A stretch of 64,000 bases of DNA from Campylobacter volucris (GCF_008011665.1 NZ_VOWJ01000013.1:162494-226493), one strand, 5' to 3'. Positions 8,916 to 20,168 are shown, counted from the stretch's first letter. The notes: generated by a model from the sequence alone, not told the origin. Numbers and translations: made by a program.

Positions 8916-9421
8916 GCGAAGAAAAGCAAAATGAAGAAATGCTTGATGAGAATACGCAAGTTTTAGAAGAACAAAACGATGAACTTCAAAAACTTCAAGC
9001 GCAATATGATGAATTAAAAGATACTTATTTAAGAGCAAATGCTGAATTTGAAAATATCAAAAAAAGAATGGAAAAAGAAAAAATTTCAGCAACTATTTAT
9101 GCAAATGAAAGTTTTGCAAAAGATTTGCTTGATGTAGTAGATGCATTAGAGGCGGCTGTAAATGTAGAAGCTAATGATGAAATTAGCTTAAAAATTAAAG
9201 AAGGTGTGCAAAATACACTTGATCTACTTTTGAAGAAGCTAGAAAAACATATGGTTAAACCAGTGGAAGCTAGTGGTGAATTTGATCCAAATTTACATGA
9301 AGCTATGTTTCACGTAGAAAGTGCTGATCATGAAAGCGGTCATATAGTAGCTCTTTTACAAAAGGGTTATATGATGAATGATAGAATCATAAGATCAGCC
9401 AAAGTTAGCGTTGCAAAATAA
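8912..9421 (+). CDS. grpE: Nucleotide exchange factor GrpE
   Basis: GrpE releases ADP from DnaK. The 169-residue protein has an acidic coiled-coil N-terminal half (residues 1-65, rich in Glu, Gln and Leu), the [14 protein letters not shown] core near residue 40, and the family signature toward the C-terminus ([12 protein letters not shown], then [24 protein letters not shown]). Length is slightly short but usual for the order. AAGGAGG lies just before the ATG at 8912. The start overlaps hrcA, and dnaK follows 20 bases later. Confidence 0.96.
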   Translation: MSEEKQNEEMLDENTQVLEEQNDELQKLQAQYDELKDTYLRANAEFENIKKRMEKEKISATIYANESFAKDLLDVVDALEAAVNVEANDEISLKIKEGVQNTLDLLLKKLEKHMVKPVEASGEFDPNLHEAMFHVESADHESGHIVALLQKGYMMNDRIIRSAKVSVAK

Positions 9422-9441
9422 ATTTAATAAAGGAGAATAAA

Positions 9442-11310
9442 ATGAGTAAAGTTATAGGTATAGATTTAGGAACAACTAATTCTTGTGTAAGTGTGTATGA
9501 AAGAGGGGAGAGCAAGGTTATCCCTAATAAAGAAGGTAAAAACACAACTCCTTCAGTAGTAGCTTTTACTGATAAAGGTGAAATTTTAGTTGGAGATAGT
9601 GCTAAGCGTCAGGCAGTAACTAATCCTGAAAAAACTATTTATTCTATAAAAAGAATTATGGGTTTAATGATAAATGAAGAAGCAGCTAAAGAAGCTAAAA
9701 ATCGTCTTCCTTATCATATAACAGAAAGAAATGGAGCTTGTGCTATAGAAATAGCTGGTAAAATTTATACTCCACAAGAAATTTCAGCAAAAGTTTTGAT
9801 GAAATTAAAAGAAGATGCTGAAGCTTTTTTAGGTGAAAAAGTTGAAGATGCGGTTATAACAGTTCCAGCATATTTTAATGATGCACAAAGAAAAGCAACT
9901 AAAGAAGCAGGAACCATAGCAGGACTGAATGTTTTAAGAATTATAAACGAACCAACAGCAGCAGCTTTAGCTTATGGACTTGATAAAAAAGAGAGCGAAA
10001 AAATAGTAGTTTATGATCTAGGTGGTGGAACATTTGATGTTACAGTGCTTGAAACAGGAGATAATGTAGTAGAAGTTTTAGCGACTGGTGGTAATGCATT
10101 TTTGGGTGGTGATGATTTTGATAATAAATTAATAGACTTTTTAGCAAGTGAATTTAAAGATGAAACAGGAATAGATCTTAAAAATGATGTAATGGCTTTG
10201 CAAAGATTAAAAGAAGCAGCTGAAAATGCTAAAAAAGAACTCAGTTCAGCAAACGAAACCAATGTAAATTTACCATTTATTACAGCTGATGCAAGTGGTC
10301 CAAAACATTTGACAAAAACTTTAACAAGAGCTAAATTTGAAAGTATGATTGAAGGTTTAGTATCTGAAACTATTAGCAAAATCAATGAAGTTGTAAAAGA
10401 TGCTGGACTTGATAAAAATGAAATCAAAGAAATTGTAATGGTGGGTGGATCAACTCGTGTTCCTTTGGTTCAAGAAGAAGTTAAAAAAGCTTTTGGTAAA
10501 GATTTAAATAAATCAGTTAATCCTGATGAAGTTGTTGCAATTGGTGCAGCTATACAAGGAGCAGTTATAAAAGGTGATGTGAAAGATGTATTATTACTTG
10601 ATGTTACTCCACTTTCTTTGGGTATTGAAACTTTAGGTGGAGTTATGACTAAAATCATCGAAAAAGGCACAACCATACCTACAAAAAAAGAGCAAACTTT
10701 CTCAACTGCTGAAGACAATCAAAGTGCAGTTACTATAAATGTTTTACAAGGTGAGAGAGAATTTAGCCGTGATAATAAATCTTTAGGTAATTTTAATCTT
10801 GAAGGAATTCCACCAGCGCCTCGTGGTATGCCACAAATTGAAGTTACATTTGATATAGATGCAAATGGAATTTTGACAGTTAGTGCTAAAGATAAAGCAA
10901 CTGGTAAAGCTCAAGAGATTAAAATCACAGGTTCTAGTGGTTTAAGCGAAGAAGAAATTAATAATATGGTAAAAGATGCAGAGCTTCACAAAGAAGAAGA
11001 TAGAAAACGCAAAGAGGCTGTAGAAGCAAGAAATGCTGCAGATAGTTTAGTGCATCAAGTTGAAAAATCTTTAAGCGAGCTTGGAGAAAAAGTAAGTGAT
11101 GAGGATAAGGCAAATATCCAAAAAGCACTTGATGATTTAAAAGAAACTTTAAAAAATGTAAATGCTTCTAAAGAAGAGATAGAAAGCAAAATGAAAGCAT
11201 TAAGCGAGGTTTCTCATAAATTAGCTGAAAATATGTATAAAAAAGATGAAAAGCCAAGCGAAGATAAAAAGAAAAAAGATGATGATGTAATAGATGCCGA
11301 GGTTGAATAA
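9442..11310 (+). CDS. dnaK: Molecular chaperone DnaK (Hsp70)
   Basis: The 622-residue Hsp70 shows all signatures: [16 protein letters not shown] at residues 5-20, [15 protein letters not shown] near residue 190, [17 protein letters not shown] near residue 332, an inter-domain linker [15 protein letters not shown], the beta-sandwich substrate domain, and a helical lid ending in an acidic tail [10 protein letters not shown]. No truncation or missing ATPase residue is seen. AAGGAGAATAAA is the ribosome binding site. As the last gene of the hrcA operon it should be heat inducible through CIRCE. Confidence 0.98.
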   Translation: MSKVIGIDLGTTNSCVSVYERGESKVIPNKEGKNTTPSVVAFTDKGEILVGDSAKRQAVTNPEKTIYSIKRIMGLMINEEAAKEAKNRLPYHITERNGACAIEIAGKIYTPQEISAKVLMKLKEDAEAFLGEKVEDAVITVPAYFNDAQRKATKEAGTIAGLNVLRIINEPTAAALAYGLDKKESEKIVVYDLGGGTFDVTVLETGDNVVEVLATGGNAFLGGDDFDNKLIDFLASEFKDETGIDLKNDVMALQRLKEAAENAKKELSSANETNVNLPFITADASGPKHLTKTLTRAKFESMIEGLVSETISKINEVVKDAGLDKNEIKEIVMVGGSTRVPLVQEEVKKAFGKDLNKSVNPDEVVAIGAAIQGAVIKGDVKDVLLLDVTPLSLGIETLGGVMTKIIEKGTTIPTKKEQTFSTAEDNQSAVTINVLQGEREFSRDNKSLGNFNLEGIPPAPRGMPQIEVTFDIDANGILTVSAKDKATGKAQEIKITGSSGLSEEEINNMVKDAELHKEEDRKRKEAVEARNAADSLVHQVEKSLSELGEKVSDEDKANIQKALDDLKETLKNVNASKEEIESKMKALSEVSHKLAENMYKKDEKPSEDKKKKDDDVIDAEVE

Positions 11311-11317
11311 AGACTAG

Positions 11318-11341
11318 GCTAGAAGCGATAAAGCTTCTAGC
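11318..11341 (+). terminator. Hairpin terminator after dnaK
   Basis: GCTAGAAGC (11318-11326), loop GATAAA, GCTTCTAGC (11333-11341): a perfect 9-base-pair stem 7 bases after the dnaK stop. The following T-run is weak (TTAGTTAATC). It also lies just downstream of the convergent nuclease gene and may serve both. Confidence 0.6.
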
Positions 11342-11345
11342 TTAG

Positions 11346-11999
11346 TTAATCAATATATTTTTTACAATCTTCTTTGAAATACTTTCTATCAAATTTTGCA
11401 AAATTATCATTATTTGGGACTTTATAGCATTCAGTATAATTTTTTGCTTTTAAAATTTTTACATAAAAACTTGGTATAGCTATATTATTTTTTATGCGTT
11501 TTGGGTTTTTATCATAAAGTATTAAATTTAATACTTGCAATTCTTGGCTTTTCTTAGCTAGATATCTTTCTCTTTGCTCAATTTCATTCCAAATTTCTGC
11601 ATTAATATCTTTTTTTTGAGGGGTAACATTACTCATTAAAAAAGTGCTAAGTTGAGCTTGTGGCGTAGCATTCATGGATTGATTAGGTACCACATGACCT
11701 CTTGTATAGCCACTTTTTATATAATCTTGCCAATAAGTTCTATATTTTTTAGGTATATTGGTATCTTCTGAAAATTTAGGGCGTTTTTTAATATGTCCTT
11801 GGTTTAAAATTCTAGCTTCAAGTTTGTAAGCTATTGCTTTTGTGCCTTTATAAGTATAATCATAGCAATTAATATAATAATACTTATCCATCAATAATGA
11901 GCAATTTTGAAAATACTTTTTAAAGCTAGGATCGAGCTCGTATTGGGTGTATGCAAAAGAACTTAAAGCTAAAGTGCATAAAGAAAGTATTTTTTTCAT
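11346..11999 (-). CDS. Secreted DNA/RNA non-specific endonuclease
   Basis: A 217-residue exported nuclease of the NUC1/EndA family. Residues 1-17 form a signal peptide (MKKILSLCTLALSSFAY). The catalytic region is near residue 97, GYTRGHVVPNQSMN, where the usual D-R-G-H motif reads T-R-G-H; the general-base His is kept. The metal-binding Asn is in LMSNVTPQKKDINAEIWNEIE near residue 122. Five cysteines in the mature part could form disulphides. Its periplasmic or secreted location suggests nutrient scavenging or degradation of incoming DNA. The stop region overlaps the GatB/YqeY gene start by 4 bases, so the two are co-transcribed. Confidence 0.83.
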   Translation of the reverse strand: MKKILSLCTLALSSFAYTQYELDPSFKKYFQNCSLLMDKYYYINCYDYTYKGTKAIAYKLEARILNQGHIKKRPKFSEDTNIPKKYRTYWQDYIKSGYTRGHVVPNQSMNATPQAQLSTFLMSNVTPQKKDINAEIWNEIEQRERYLAKKSQELQVLNLILYDKNPKRIKNNIAIPSFYVKILKAKNYTECYKVPNNDNFAKFDRKYFKEDCKKYID

Positions 12000-12439
12000 G
12001 TTAAAAGTTTTCTAACCATCTCATTTAATCTTTTTCCATCAACACTTGCTCCAAAAAGTACTTTGGCCTCTTTCATTAGTACACCTTGTTCTTTCAAGGA
12101 GCTAATTTGTAATTTTTCTATTAATTTTTTAAGCTCATTTTCTAATTCTTCATCGCTTAGTTGCTTTGGTAAATATGTGCTTAAAATAGCAATTTCAGCT
12201 AATTCTTTTTGTGCTAAATCTTCTCTAGAGCCTTTGTTAAAAGCTAAGACAGCTTCGTTTCTTTTTTTGATTTCACTGGCAATGATTTTATAAATTCTAT
12301 CATTATCAAGAGCGATTTTCTCATCTACTTCAATTTGTTTAAAACAAGCATTTAAAGTTCTTAAAGTATTTCTTTTGAAATCATCTTTACTTCGCATCGC
12401 ATCTTTGATATCTTCTAAAATTTGTTCTTTTAAATTCAT
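11996..12439 (-). CDS. GatB/YqeY domain-containing protein
   Basis: A 147-residue helical YqeY-family protein, homologous to the C-terminal domain of GatB (amidotransferase) and probably tRNA-binding. Recognisable features are LKEQILEDIKDAMRSKDDFKRNTLRTL at the N-terminus, AIASEIKKRNEAVLAF-like segment near residue 52 and ILSTYLPKQLSDEEL near residue 85, ending with GKRLNEMVRKLL. Length is normal. It overlaps the genes on both sides by 4 bases each, giving a ppx / yqeY / nuclease operon on the minus strand. Precise role is unknown for the family. Confidence 0.88.
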   Translation of the reverse strand: MNLKEQILEDIKDAMRSKDDFKRNTLRTLNACFKQIEVDEKIALDNDRIYKIIASEIKKRNEAVLAFNKGSREDLAQKELAEIAILSTYLPKQLSDEELENELKKLIEKLQISSLKEQGVLMKEAKVLFGASVDGKRLNEMVRKLLT

Positions 12440-13413
12440 TGTATTCCTTTATATGAGATGTTTTTAAAATGAGCTATGCAAACTCCTTCTCTAATCCCAT
12501 CATCAATGATGATGAGTTTTTCTTTATCAAATAAAGCATAAAGAAGTAAAGCACCAGCTATTAGGTATTTTTTTCTATTATCACCTAAGTAAATTTTAGC
12601 TTTTTCTTGCTCTAAATTCCAAATTTTTATAGCAAAATTTAAAAAATCTTTAGAATTTAGCATTTTACCATTGATTTTTTCTTCTTTATAATCTTTATAT
12701 TTGATTTTTTGTTTATAAGCACAAAGTGTAGTAGGCACACCTGAATTTAAAACAAAATACTGACTTTTTAATATCTTTTTAGCCATGATAGTTTCTTTAA
12801 AAGCATTAAGGAATAATTGTTTAAAATGAGGATGATAAGGACTAAAATGAATTTTTAAAATTTTATTTTTTACGCGTTTTAATTGCTTAGGGTTTTTTTT
12901 GAAAAATTTAACAAAAGCATTATGCTTAGAGTGTTTAAAATGATTTTTCTCATAAAAACTTATAATACCAAAATCAAAACTTTTGCTAATTTTAGCATTT
13001 GAAATTTCACAAGAAGCGCCACCTAAATCACAATAATTAAAATCTTTCCTAAAAATATGCAATCTTTTTAATCTTTCTTGCATGGCTAAAATGCTTAATC
13101 TTGCTTCAGTATTTGGATCAATTAGCGTGATTTTGAGTTTAAATTCTTGTTTGATTTTTTCAAAAATTTCTTTAGTGTTTTTAGCTTTTCTAAAAGCTGC
13201 TGTAGCTACTGCTTTAGCGTTTTTTAAATCATAATTTTTGTTTTTTAAAGTATTTAATGCATCAAATAATTTTTGGATAGCTTCATCACTAATGTTTGAA
13301 TTTTTCATATTTTTGGCAGCACCTATGATAAATTCTTCGCTTTGAAGCTTATTAAAATTTTCATCCATTAAAACAGCTCTTAAGGTGTTTGAACCTAAAT
13401 CTATACCTAGCAC
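12436..13413 (-). CDS. Ppx/GppA family phosphatase
   Basis: A roughly 325-residue exopolyphosphatase / pppGpp phosphohydrolase-like protein of the actin-ATPase fold. VLGIDLGSNTLRAVLMD opens the protein (phosphate loop 1) and NYCDLGGASCEIS near residue 128 is the second glycine-rich loop. It lacks the C-terminal HD-type extension of enterobacterial Ppx and so is a short Ppx/GppA. A TTG at 13416 is in frame, but GTG at 13413 is preferred because AGGAG sits five bases before it and only two before TTG. Whether it acts on polyphosphate or (p)ppGpp cannot be decided. It heads the operon with yqeY and the secreted nuclease. Confidence 0.85.
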   Translation of the reverse strand: MLGIDLGSNTLRAVLMDENFNKLQSEEFIIGAAKNMKNSNISDEAIQKLFDALNTLKNKNYDLKNAKAVATAAFRKAKNTKEIFEKIKQEFKLKITLIDPNTEARLSILAMQERLKRLHIFRKDFNYCDLGGASCEISNAKISKSFDFGIISFYEKNHFKHSKHNAFVKFFKKNPKQLKRVKNKILKIHFSPYHPHFKQLFLNAFKETIMAKKILKSQYFVLNSGVPTTLCAYKQKIKYKDYKEEKINGKMLNSKDFLNFAIKIWNLEQEKAKIYLGDNRKKYLIAGALLLYALFDKEKLIIIDDGIREGVCIAHFKNISYKGIQ

Positions 13414-13437
13414 CAATACTCCTTAAAAAATTTAAAG

Positions 13438-13443
13438 TATAAT
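13438..13443 (+). promoter_or_regulatory. -10 box upstream of pdxJ
   Basis: TATAAT preceded by AAATTTAAAG, 25 bases before the pdxJ ATG, between the divergent ppx and pdxJ genes. The predicted leader is only about 18 bases and contains the AAGGAAAA ribosome binding site. Confidence 0.55.
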
Positions 13444-13459
13444 ATCTAAAAAAATATAA

Positions 13460-15333
<1,874 letters not shown>

Positions 15334-15376
15334 AAATCACTAAAATGACAGATAAATTATTCCTTAAGGAGGGCAC

Positions 15377-16900
15377 TTGAATAAGGAAAATATGATAGCG
15401 TTTTTTATTTTTATAATTAGCGTTTTGTGTTTTTTTATTTGGGGGTATAATTATATACCTAATAATTCTATGATTTTATTTATCCTTGCAAGTGTTTTTG
15501 GGATTTTTATGGCGTTTAATATAGGTGGCAATGATGTTGCAAATTCCTTTGGAACAAGTGTGGGTGCTAAAACTGTTACGATAAAACAAGCTTTGATCAT
15601 TGCTGCTGTATTTGAATTAAGCGGAGCTGTTTTTGCAGGTGGTTCTGTGACAAATACCATAAGAAGCGGTATTGTGGTTTTACCAAATGGTATTAATCCT
15701 ATGGTATTTGTATGTATTATGCTTTCAGCATTGTTAAGTTCAGGAATTTGGCTTTTAATAGCTAGTAAAAAAGGATTGCCCGTATCTACTACTCATAGTA
15801 TTATAGGCGGTATAGTTGGTGCTAGTATTGCTATGGGTTTTGTGTTTTTTAATCAGCATGAAGCTTTTTCTATGGTAAATTGGAATGGAATTTATAAAAT
15901 TGTCGCAAGTTGGATTATCTCTCCTTTGCTTGGAGGACTTGTTGCATATTTGATTTATTCATACATTTATAAACGAATTTTAGAGCCTTCTTCGCTTATT
16001 AATGTCAAAATAAAAGAAATTAAAAAAGAGAAGAAAATATTTAAAGAAGAGTATTTTAAAAATCTACAAAATAAATCTCAAGAAGAGCAAATTAAAGAAT
16101 TAAGCGCTATAGTGCTAGATGATGATGAGAAAAAAAGTGAATATAAATTAAAAATTAAACAATTAAAAGATAAAGAAAAAGATATCGATGTTTTTAGCAA
16201 GATGAAATTTCATGTGCCATTGATAGCTGGTGTAGCTGCTTTAGTGATTTCTTCTATGTTTTTATTTAAAGGATTAAATAAGGTTTCTACCTTAAATTTA
16301 ATGCAAAATTTATGGATAGTTTTTATTATTTCCATTTTTGCTTATATAGTAACTTTAGCGGTTGTTAGATTGATGAAAAAAACAGAATTAAATAAAACTA
16401 TAGAAAAGATTTTTTCATGGTTTCAAATTTTTACCGCTTCAAGTTTTGCTTTTTCGCATGGAGCTAATGATATTGCCAATGCTCTAGGCCCATTTGCTGC
16501 AATTTTAGATGTACTTAAAAATAATACAATTAATCCAAGCTCACCAGTCCCATTTGCTGTAATGTTGATGTTTGGTATATCTTTGGTTATTGGACTTTGG
16601 TTTTTAGGTAAAGAGGTTATCCAAACCGTTGGCTCAAAACTAGCTCAAATTAAACCAACTACTGGTTTTAGTGCTGAACTTGGTGCTAGTATAGTTATAC
16701 TTTTGGCAACTCAATTAGGAATTCCTGTTAGCTCAACACATATTTTAATCGGAGCGATACTTGGAATAGGGGTATTTAACAAAGATGCAAAATGGAATAT
16801 GATGAAGCCTATTGGCCTTGCTTGGGTGATTACCTTGCCTGTAGCAGGAATTTTATCAAGTATTATTTTTATGATATTTGTTCAAATTTTAATCTTGTAA
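15377..16900 (+). CDS. Inorganic phosphate transporter, PiT family
   Basis: A 507-residue inner-membrane phosphate permease. Two copies of the PiT signature are present: NIGGNDVANSFGTSVGAKTV near residue 49 and FSHGANDIANALGPFAAI near residue 362, each within hydrophobic segments; the two membrane halves are separated by a charged cytoplasmic loop at about residues 205-275. A second conserved pair, STTHSIIGGIVGA and SSTHILIGAILG, follows each. TTG at 15377 is chosen because AAGGAGG lies five bases upstream and no ATG is near. The 3' end overlaps the convergent selU gene by 12 bases. Confidence 0.94.
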   Translation: MNKENMIAFFIFIISVLCFFIWGYNYIPNNSMILFILASVFGIFMAFNIGGNDVANSFGTSVGAKTVTIKQALIIAAVFELSGAVFAGGSVTNTIRSGIVVLPNGINPMVFVCIMLSALLSSGIWLLIASKKGLPVSTTHSIIGGIVGASIAMGFVFFNQHEAFSMVNWNGIYKIVASWIISPLLGGLVAYLIYSYIYKRILEPSSLINVKIKEIKKEKKIFKEEYFKNLQNKSQEEQIKELSAIVLDDDEKKSEYKLKIKQLKDKEKDIDVFSKMKFHVPLIAGVAALVISSMFLFKGLNKVSTLNLMQNLWIVFIISIFAYIVTLAVVRLMKKTELNKTIEKIFSWFQIFTASSFAFSHGANDIANALGPFAAILDVLKNNTINPSSPVPFAVMLMFGISLVIGLWFLGKEVIQTVGSKLAQIKPTTGFSAELGASIVILLATQLGIPVSSTHILIGAILGIGVFNKDAKWNMMKPIGLAWVITLPVAGILSSIIFMIFVQILIL

Positions 16901-17872
16901 ATTTATAAGATATTTTTTTGCTTGGTGTAAATTATCTGTATTGATGTAATGATTTATTTTTAAAGGTTTTTTATAAACCTTATCATAGTACTCAAAAAGC
17001 ATTAAAGCACAATTTTTAAGATCATTATTTTCATAATTTTGTAAAAGATTGTGTTTGAAATCTTTGCTAATATAAGGAGAGATTTTTTCCACACAATGAT
17101 AAAAATATTCTTTTTTAATTTTAGAATAATCTTTTAATATTCTATCAATTCTTAAATTTATAGAGCATTCACACCAAATTTTTTCAACATCTTGCATGGC
17201 TTGGTATAAATTTAATGGTAAGGTTAAATTTCCAATTTGCCTACTTTCAGCTTCTATAAAACAAGTTTTATAAGGATAGTGTTTTAAAAAATGAAATAGC
17301 TCATCTTCAAAGGCTTTTTGGCTCGGTTGTTCTCCGTATATTTTGCCAAAACTTGATCCTTGATGATTTGCTAATTTTTCAAGATTTAAAGCATTATCTA
17401 ATAAATTTAACAAATCACTTTTACCACTTGCAGTGTTACCACATAAGCAGTAAAATTTTATATTTAATTTTTGCTTGAAAAAATCACTCAAATAGCTTCT
17501 ATATCCCTTATAACCACCTTTTAATCTCACAACCTTATATCCAAGCTCACTAAGTATTAATGATAAAGATTTTGATCTCATTCCACCTTTAGCACAATAA
17601 ATCCCCACCAAAGATCTAATTTTGTATTTATCATAAATATCTTTAATATGATCACTCATATTTTTACAAATATAACTTGCACCTTTTGCTTTTGCTAGAC
17701 TTTTATTTTTAGTGTAAATAGTTCCAATTTCTTTAAATTCTTCATCGTTTAGAGCATAGTAATTTTTAGAATTTTTAATATGAGAATGTTTAAATTCTCT
17801 AGGGCTTCTAGCATCTATAATCAAATCAAAATTGTAATTTTGAAATTGATTAAATTCAACTTCTTCAAACAT
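16889..17872 (-). CDS. selU: tRNA 2-selenouridine synthase (MnmH/SelU)
   Basis: SelU exchanges sulphur for selenium at the wobble 2-thiouridine of certain tRNAs, using selenophosphate. The 327-residue protein has the expected fusion: an N-terminal rhodanese domain (IIDARSPREFKHSHI near residue 18; active-site Cys in IYCAKGGMRSKSLS near residue 93, then LKGGYKGYR) and a C-terminal P-loop domain (CLCGNTASGKSDLL near residue 142, then HQGSSFGKIYGEQPSQKAFE near 170). All key residues are present. It is convergent with the PiT gene and overlaps the HIT gene upstream by 8 bases. Selenium supply is also required by the selenoprotein at 56140-56379. Confidence 0.92.
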   Translation of the reverse strand: MFEEVEFNQFQNYNFDLIIDARSPREFKHSHIKNSKNYYALNDEEFKEIGTIYTKNKSLAKAKGASYICKNMSDHIKDIYDKYKIRSLVGIYCAKGGMRSKSLSLILSELGYKVVRLKGGYKGYRSYLSDFFKQKLNIKFYCLCGNTASGKSDLLNLLDNALNLEKLANHQGSSFGKIYGEQPSQKAFEDELFHFLKHYPYKTCFIEAESRQIGNLTLPLNLYQAMQDVEKIWCECSINLRIDRILKDYSKIKKEYFYHCVEKISPYISKDFKHNLLQNYENNDLKNCALMLFEYYDKVYKKPLKINHYINTDNLHQAKKYLINLQD

Positions 17873-18353
17873 AAGCTAAAAAAGCTTTGCGTAATTTTTT
17901 ATAAATTTGCTTTAAATCACTTCCACATACTCTAGTATTTGCAATAGTGGTAATAAAATTAGTATCTCCTTGCCATCTTGGCACTAAATGATAATGACAA
18001 TGAGGTGCTATGCCAGCTCCTGCTGCTGCGCTTAAATTCATACCGATATTTACACCTTTAGCAAAAAGCTCATCTTTTAAAATTTTCACACCAATTTGCA
18101 CGTATTGACTCATTTGTATCCAAATTTTATCATCTAAATCTTCTATATTTTCAGTATGCTCATAAGGTATGATCATAAAATGTCCAGGACTATAAGGAAA
18201 TTTATTCATAATTGCAAAACAATATTTTGCCCTAAAAATTACTCCAAAAGTCTCATCTTGATCTAAGACTTCATTGCATTTGCAAAATGGACAAGAATTT
18301 TTATCTTTTTGATTAAAATATGCATCTCTCCAAGGTGCGTATAAATATTCCAT
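17865..18353 (-). CDS. HIT family protein
   Basis: A 162-residue histidine-triad nucleotide hydrolase or transferase. The triad is HCHYHLVPRW near residue 118 (His-x-His-x-His), and CPFCKCN near residue 21 with a later His suggests the structural zinc site of the AP4A-phosphorylase-like/FHIT-like branch. The opening YLYAPWRDAYFNQ is typical of bacterial HIT proteins of this group. The likely substrate class is dinucleoside polyphosphates or nucleotidyl conjugates; the exact one is unknown. It lies between the TrpC-like gene (1-base gap) and selU (8-base overlap). Confidence 0.9.
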   Translation of the reverse strand: MEYLYAPWRDAYFNQKDKNSCPFCKCNEVLDQDETFGVIFRAKYCFAIMNKFPYSPGHFMIIPYEHTENIEDLDDKIWIQMSQYVQIGVKILKDELFAKGVNIGMNLSAAAGAGIAPHCHYHLVPRWQGDTNFITTIANTRVCGSDLKQIYKKLRKAFLAYV

Positions 18354-18354
18354 T

Positions 18355-18945
18355 TTAATCCTTTATACAAGCGTGAAGGTGTTTGATATTTTTACTTATG
18401 ATGGCTTTATTTTTAGGTAAAAATTTTAAAAGCTCTTCATCTTCTATATGAAAAATTCTTGCCCCTGCTAGTATAGAATGATTTATATCACTTTTATCTT
18501 GTGTGAAAAATATAGCTTCTAAACCTAAATGAATAGCAAAACTATAGAGTTTTTTAAGTTGTAATGTTGTAAGCATTTTTGGCTGTATATAAAATGCATC
18601 TGCGCCATACACTAGACTTTCTAAAATTTGATATTCATCAAAAATAAAATCAAATTGTATGATGGGTTTTTGACTATAGCGTCTAAAAAGACTAAGATTT
18701 TGCACATCTTCTAAAAAAGTATTGATGATAACTCCATCAAAATCATCTTTTTTAAAATTTAAATCATTTAAAAATAAAATATTTGAAACTTGATTTTTTA
18801 GCAACATTAAATACAAGTCTTTAGGATAAAAAGCATTGGAAGCTAGACTTCTTCCTAAAACATCATAGGGAATTTTTTCTTTTTTTTGCTCTAATTTTTT
18901 TTGACTTTGTTTGAAATTTTGCTCTAAGTTTATTTTTTCAAACAT
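18355..18945 (-). CDS. TrpC-like (indole-3-glycerol phosphate synthase-related) protein lacking catalytic residues
   Basis: A 196-residue protein that I align by eye to indole-3-glycerol-phosphate synthase: IPYDVLGRSLASNAFYPKD near residue 24 is a TrpC N-terminal hallmark, and IIQFDFIFDEYQILESLVYGADA matches the IL-C-KDFIIDPYQIYLA-ADA region. But the catalytic Lys of KDF is Phe, the region of the first catalytic Lys (K-SPSKG) is missing, the later TE motif reads TQ, the NNRDL motif reads EDEEL and the final SESG reads SKNI. The barrel is also about 60 residues short. It therefore should not make indoleglycerol phosphate. The frame is intact, with normal spacing to the HIT gene and a 16-base overlap with the TPR gene, so it may be a retained pseudoenzyme or a decaying remnant. 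Confidence 0.7.
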   Translation of the reverse strand: MFEKINLEQNFKQSQKKLEQKKEKIPYDVLGRSLASNAFYPKDLYLMLLKNQVSNILFLNDLNFKKDDFDGVIINTFLEDVQNLSLFRRYSQKPIIQFDFIFDEYQILESLVYGADAFYIQPKMLTTLQLKKLYSFAIHLGLEAIFFTQDKSDINHSILAGARIFHIEDEELLKFLPKNKAIISKNIKHLHACIKD

Positions 18946-20168
18946 TTTTTTATAGCCTCTAAATGCTCTTTGCTTTCTGGTGAATTTGAAAATTCTTTAT
19001 CATGTAAGGTTTTTTGTAAAATTTCATAAGCTTTTTTACAATCATTTAGTTTATAATACCCCCAAGCTAGTGAATCAAGATAATAAAGATTTTCAGGTTC
19101 TTGCTCTAAAGCCCATTCTACTAGCTCTATACCTTTTTTAATGTCTATACCATATTCTATTAAAGTATAGCCATAAAAATTTTGATACAAAGCTTCACTG
19201 CGTATATCAACACTTTCTTCAAATTTTTTTAAGATTGATTCTAGTCTTTTTTTATCAGTGATTTTTTTACTTTTTGCATCTGCGTAATTTTCAAATTCTA
19301 AAATGGCAGCCATTGAAAGGTATTTTTTATTTTTACTTAATTGGTATTTTTTTAAAACTTCTTCATAAGCTTTTTTATAATCTTTTAATTGAGTATATAA
19401 AAATACTTTAGTATCTGTGTCTATATTGTATTCTTTGGCGATATTTAAAGCTTGAGTGTATTTTTTTTCTTTGCTTAAAAGCTCTATAATGGCATAGATA
19501 TATTTTATATCATTGTTGATTTTATATAAATTTTGAAGCAATTCTGTGCTAGCTTGAGTATTGTTTTGCTCTTGATAAATTTTTAAAAGCAAAGTACAAG
19601 TTTTCAATGAACATCCATAATTTTTTCTAAAAGTTTCTAAATCTTTTTTAGCTTGATTGATATTTTTAGTTCTTACATTAAGTTCTACTATTTTAAGTAA
19701 AAGATTTTCATGAGCAAAAAGTTCATAAGCTTTGTTATACTCTTTTAAAGCTTTTGTAAATAATCCTTTTCTTGTGTAAATATCACCCAATAACTCATAA
19801 TTTCTATAATCTTGTTTGTTTTTCTTGATAAGACTAAAAATCAAATTTTCTGCTTCTTGGTAATTGCCTTTTTCAAAAGCATACAAAGCATGCAATCTTG
19901 CTATGGCAGGTAAATGTAAAAAGTCTTTTGAGTCTTTTAAAAGTTGTTCTTTTTCTTTAAAATTATTACCTAAAGCTAAAAATAAAGCTTTTTGTAAATA
20001 TATACTTTCATTACTATCTTTAAATAATTTTGCATAAATTTCATAAGCATTTTTATACTCAGAATATTCTTCGTAAATCAAAGCTTTTAGAAGCTCTTGT
20101 TCGTTTTTGGCGAAGCTATAGCTAAAAATAGATATTAATATAATTAATGAAAGCAAACTCCTATGCAT
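18930..20168 (-). CDS. Exported tetratricopeptide-repeat protein
   Basis: A 412-residue protein with a hydrophobic N-terminus (LLSLIILISIFSYSFA, residues 4-19) acting as signal peptide or anchor, then TPR-type helical pairs across most of the length (for example YRNYELLGDIYTRKGLFTKALKEYNKAYELF near residue 140 and YLDSLAWGYYKLNDCKKAYEIL near 370). TPR arrays mediate protein-protein contacts, often in envelope assembly; the partner is unknown. There is no lipobox Cys in the signal region. The ATG at 20168 is inside the end of the YkgJ-type gene, with only a weak AAAAAGA upstream, so the exact start is less certain. Part of the minus-strand 21197-16889 operon. Confidence 0.82.
   Translation of the reverse strand: MHRSLLSLIILISIFSYSFAKNEQELLKALIYEEYSEYKNAYEIYAKLFKDSNESIYLQKALFLALGNNFKEKEQLLKDSKDFLHLPAIARLHALYAFEKGNYQEAENLIFSLIKKNKQDYRNYELLGDIYTRKGLFTKALKEYNKAYELFAHENLLLKIVELNVRTKNINQAKKDLETFRKNYGCSLKTCTLLLKIYQEQNNTQASTELLQNLYKINNDIKYIYAIIELLSKEKKYTQALNIAKEYNIDTDTKVFLYTQLKDYKKAYEEVLKKYQLSKNKKYLSMAAILEFENYADAKSKKITDKKRLESILKKFEESVDIRSEALYQNFYGYTLIEYGIDIKKGIELVEWALEQEPENLYYLDSLAWGYYKLNDCKKAYEILQKTLHDKEFSNSPESKEHLEAIKKCLKK

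Noticed and set aside
10011..10427. 138-residue antisense frame within dnaK
   Set aside because: Mirror frame of a conserved chaperone gene with low-complexity Ser/Leu composition, no ribosome binding site and no promoter.
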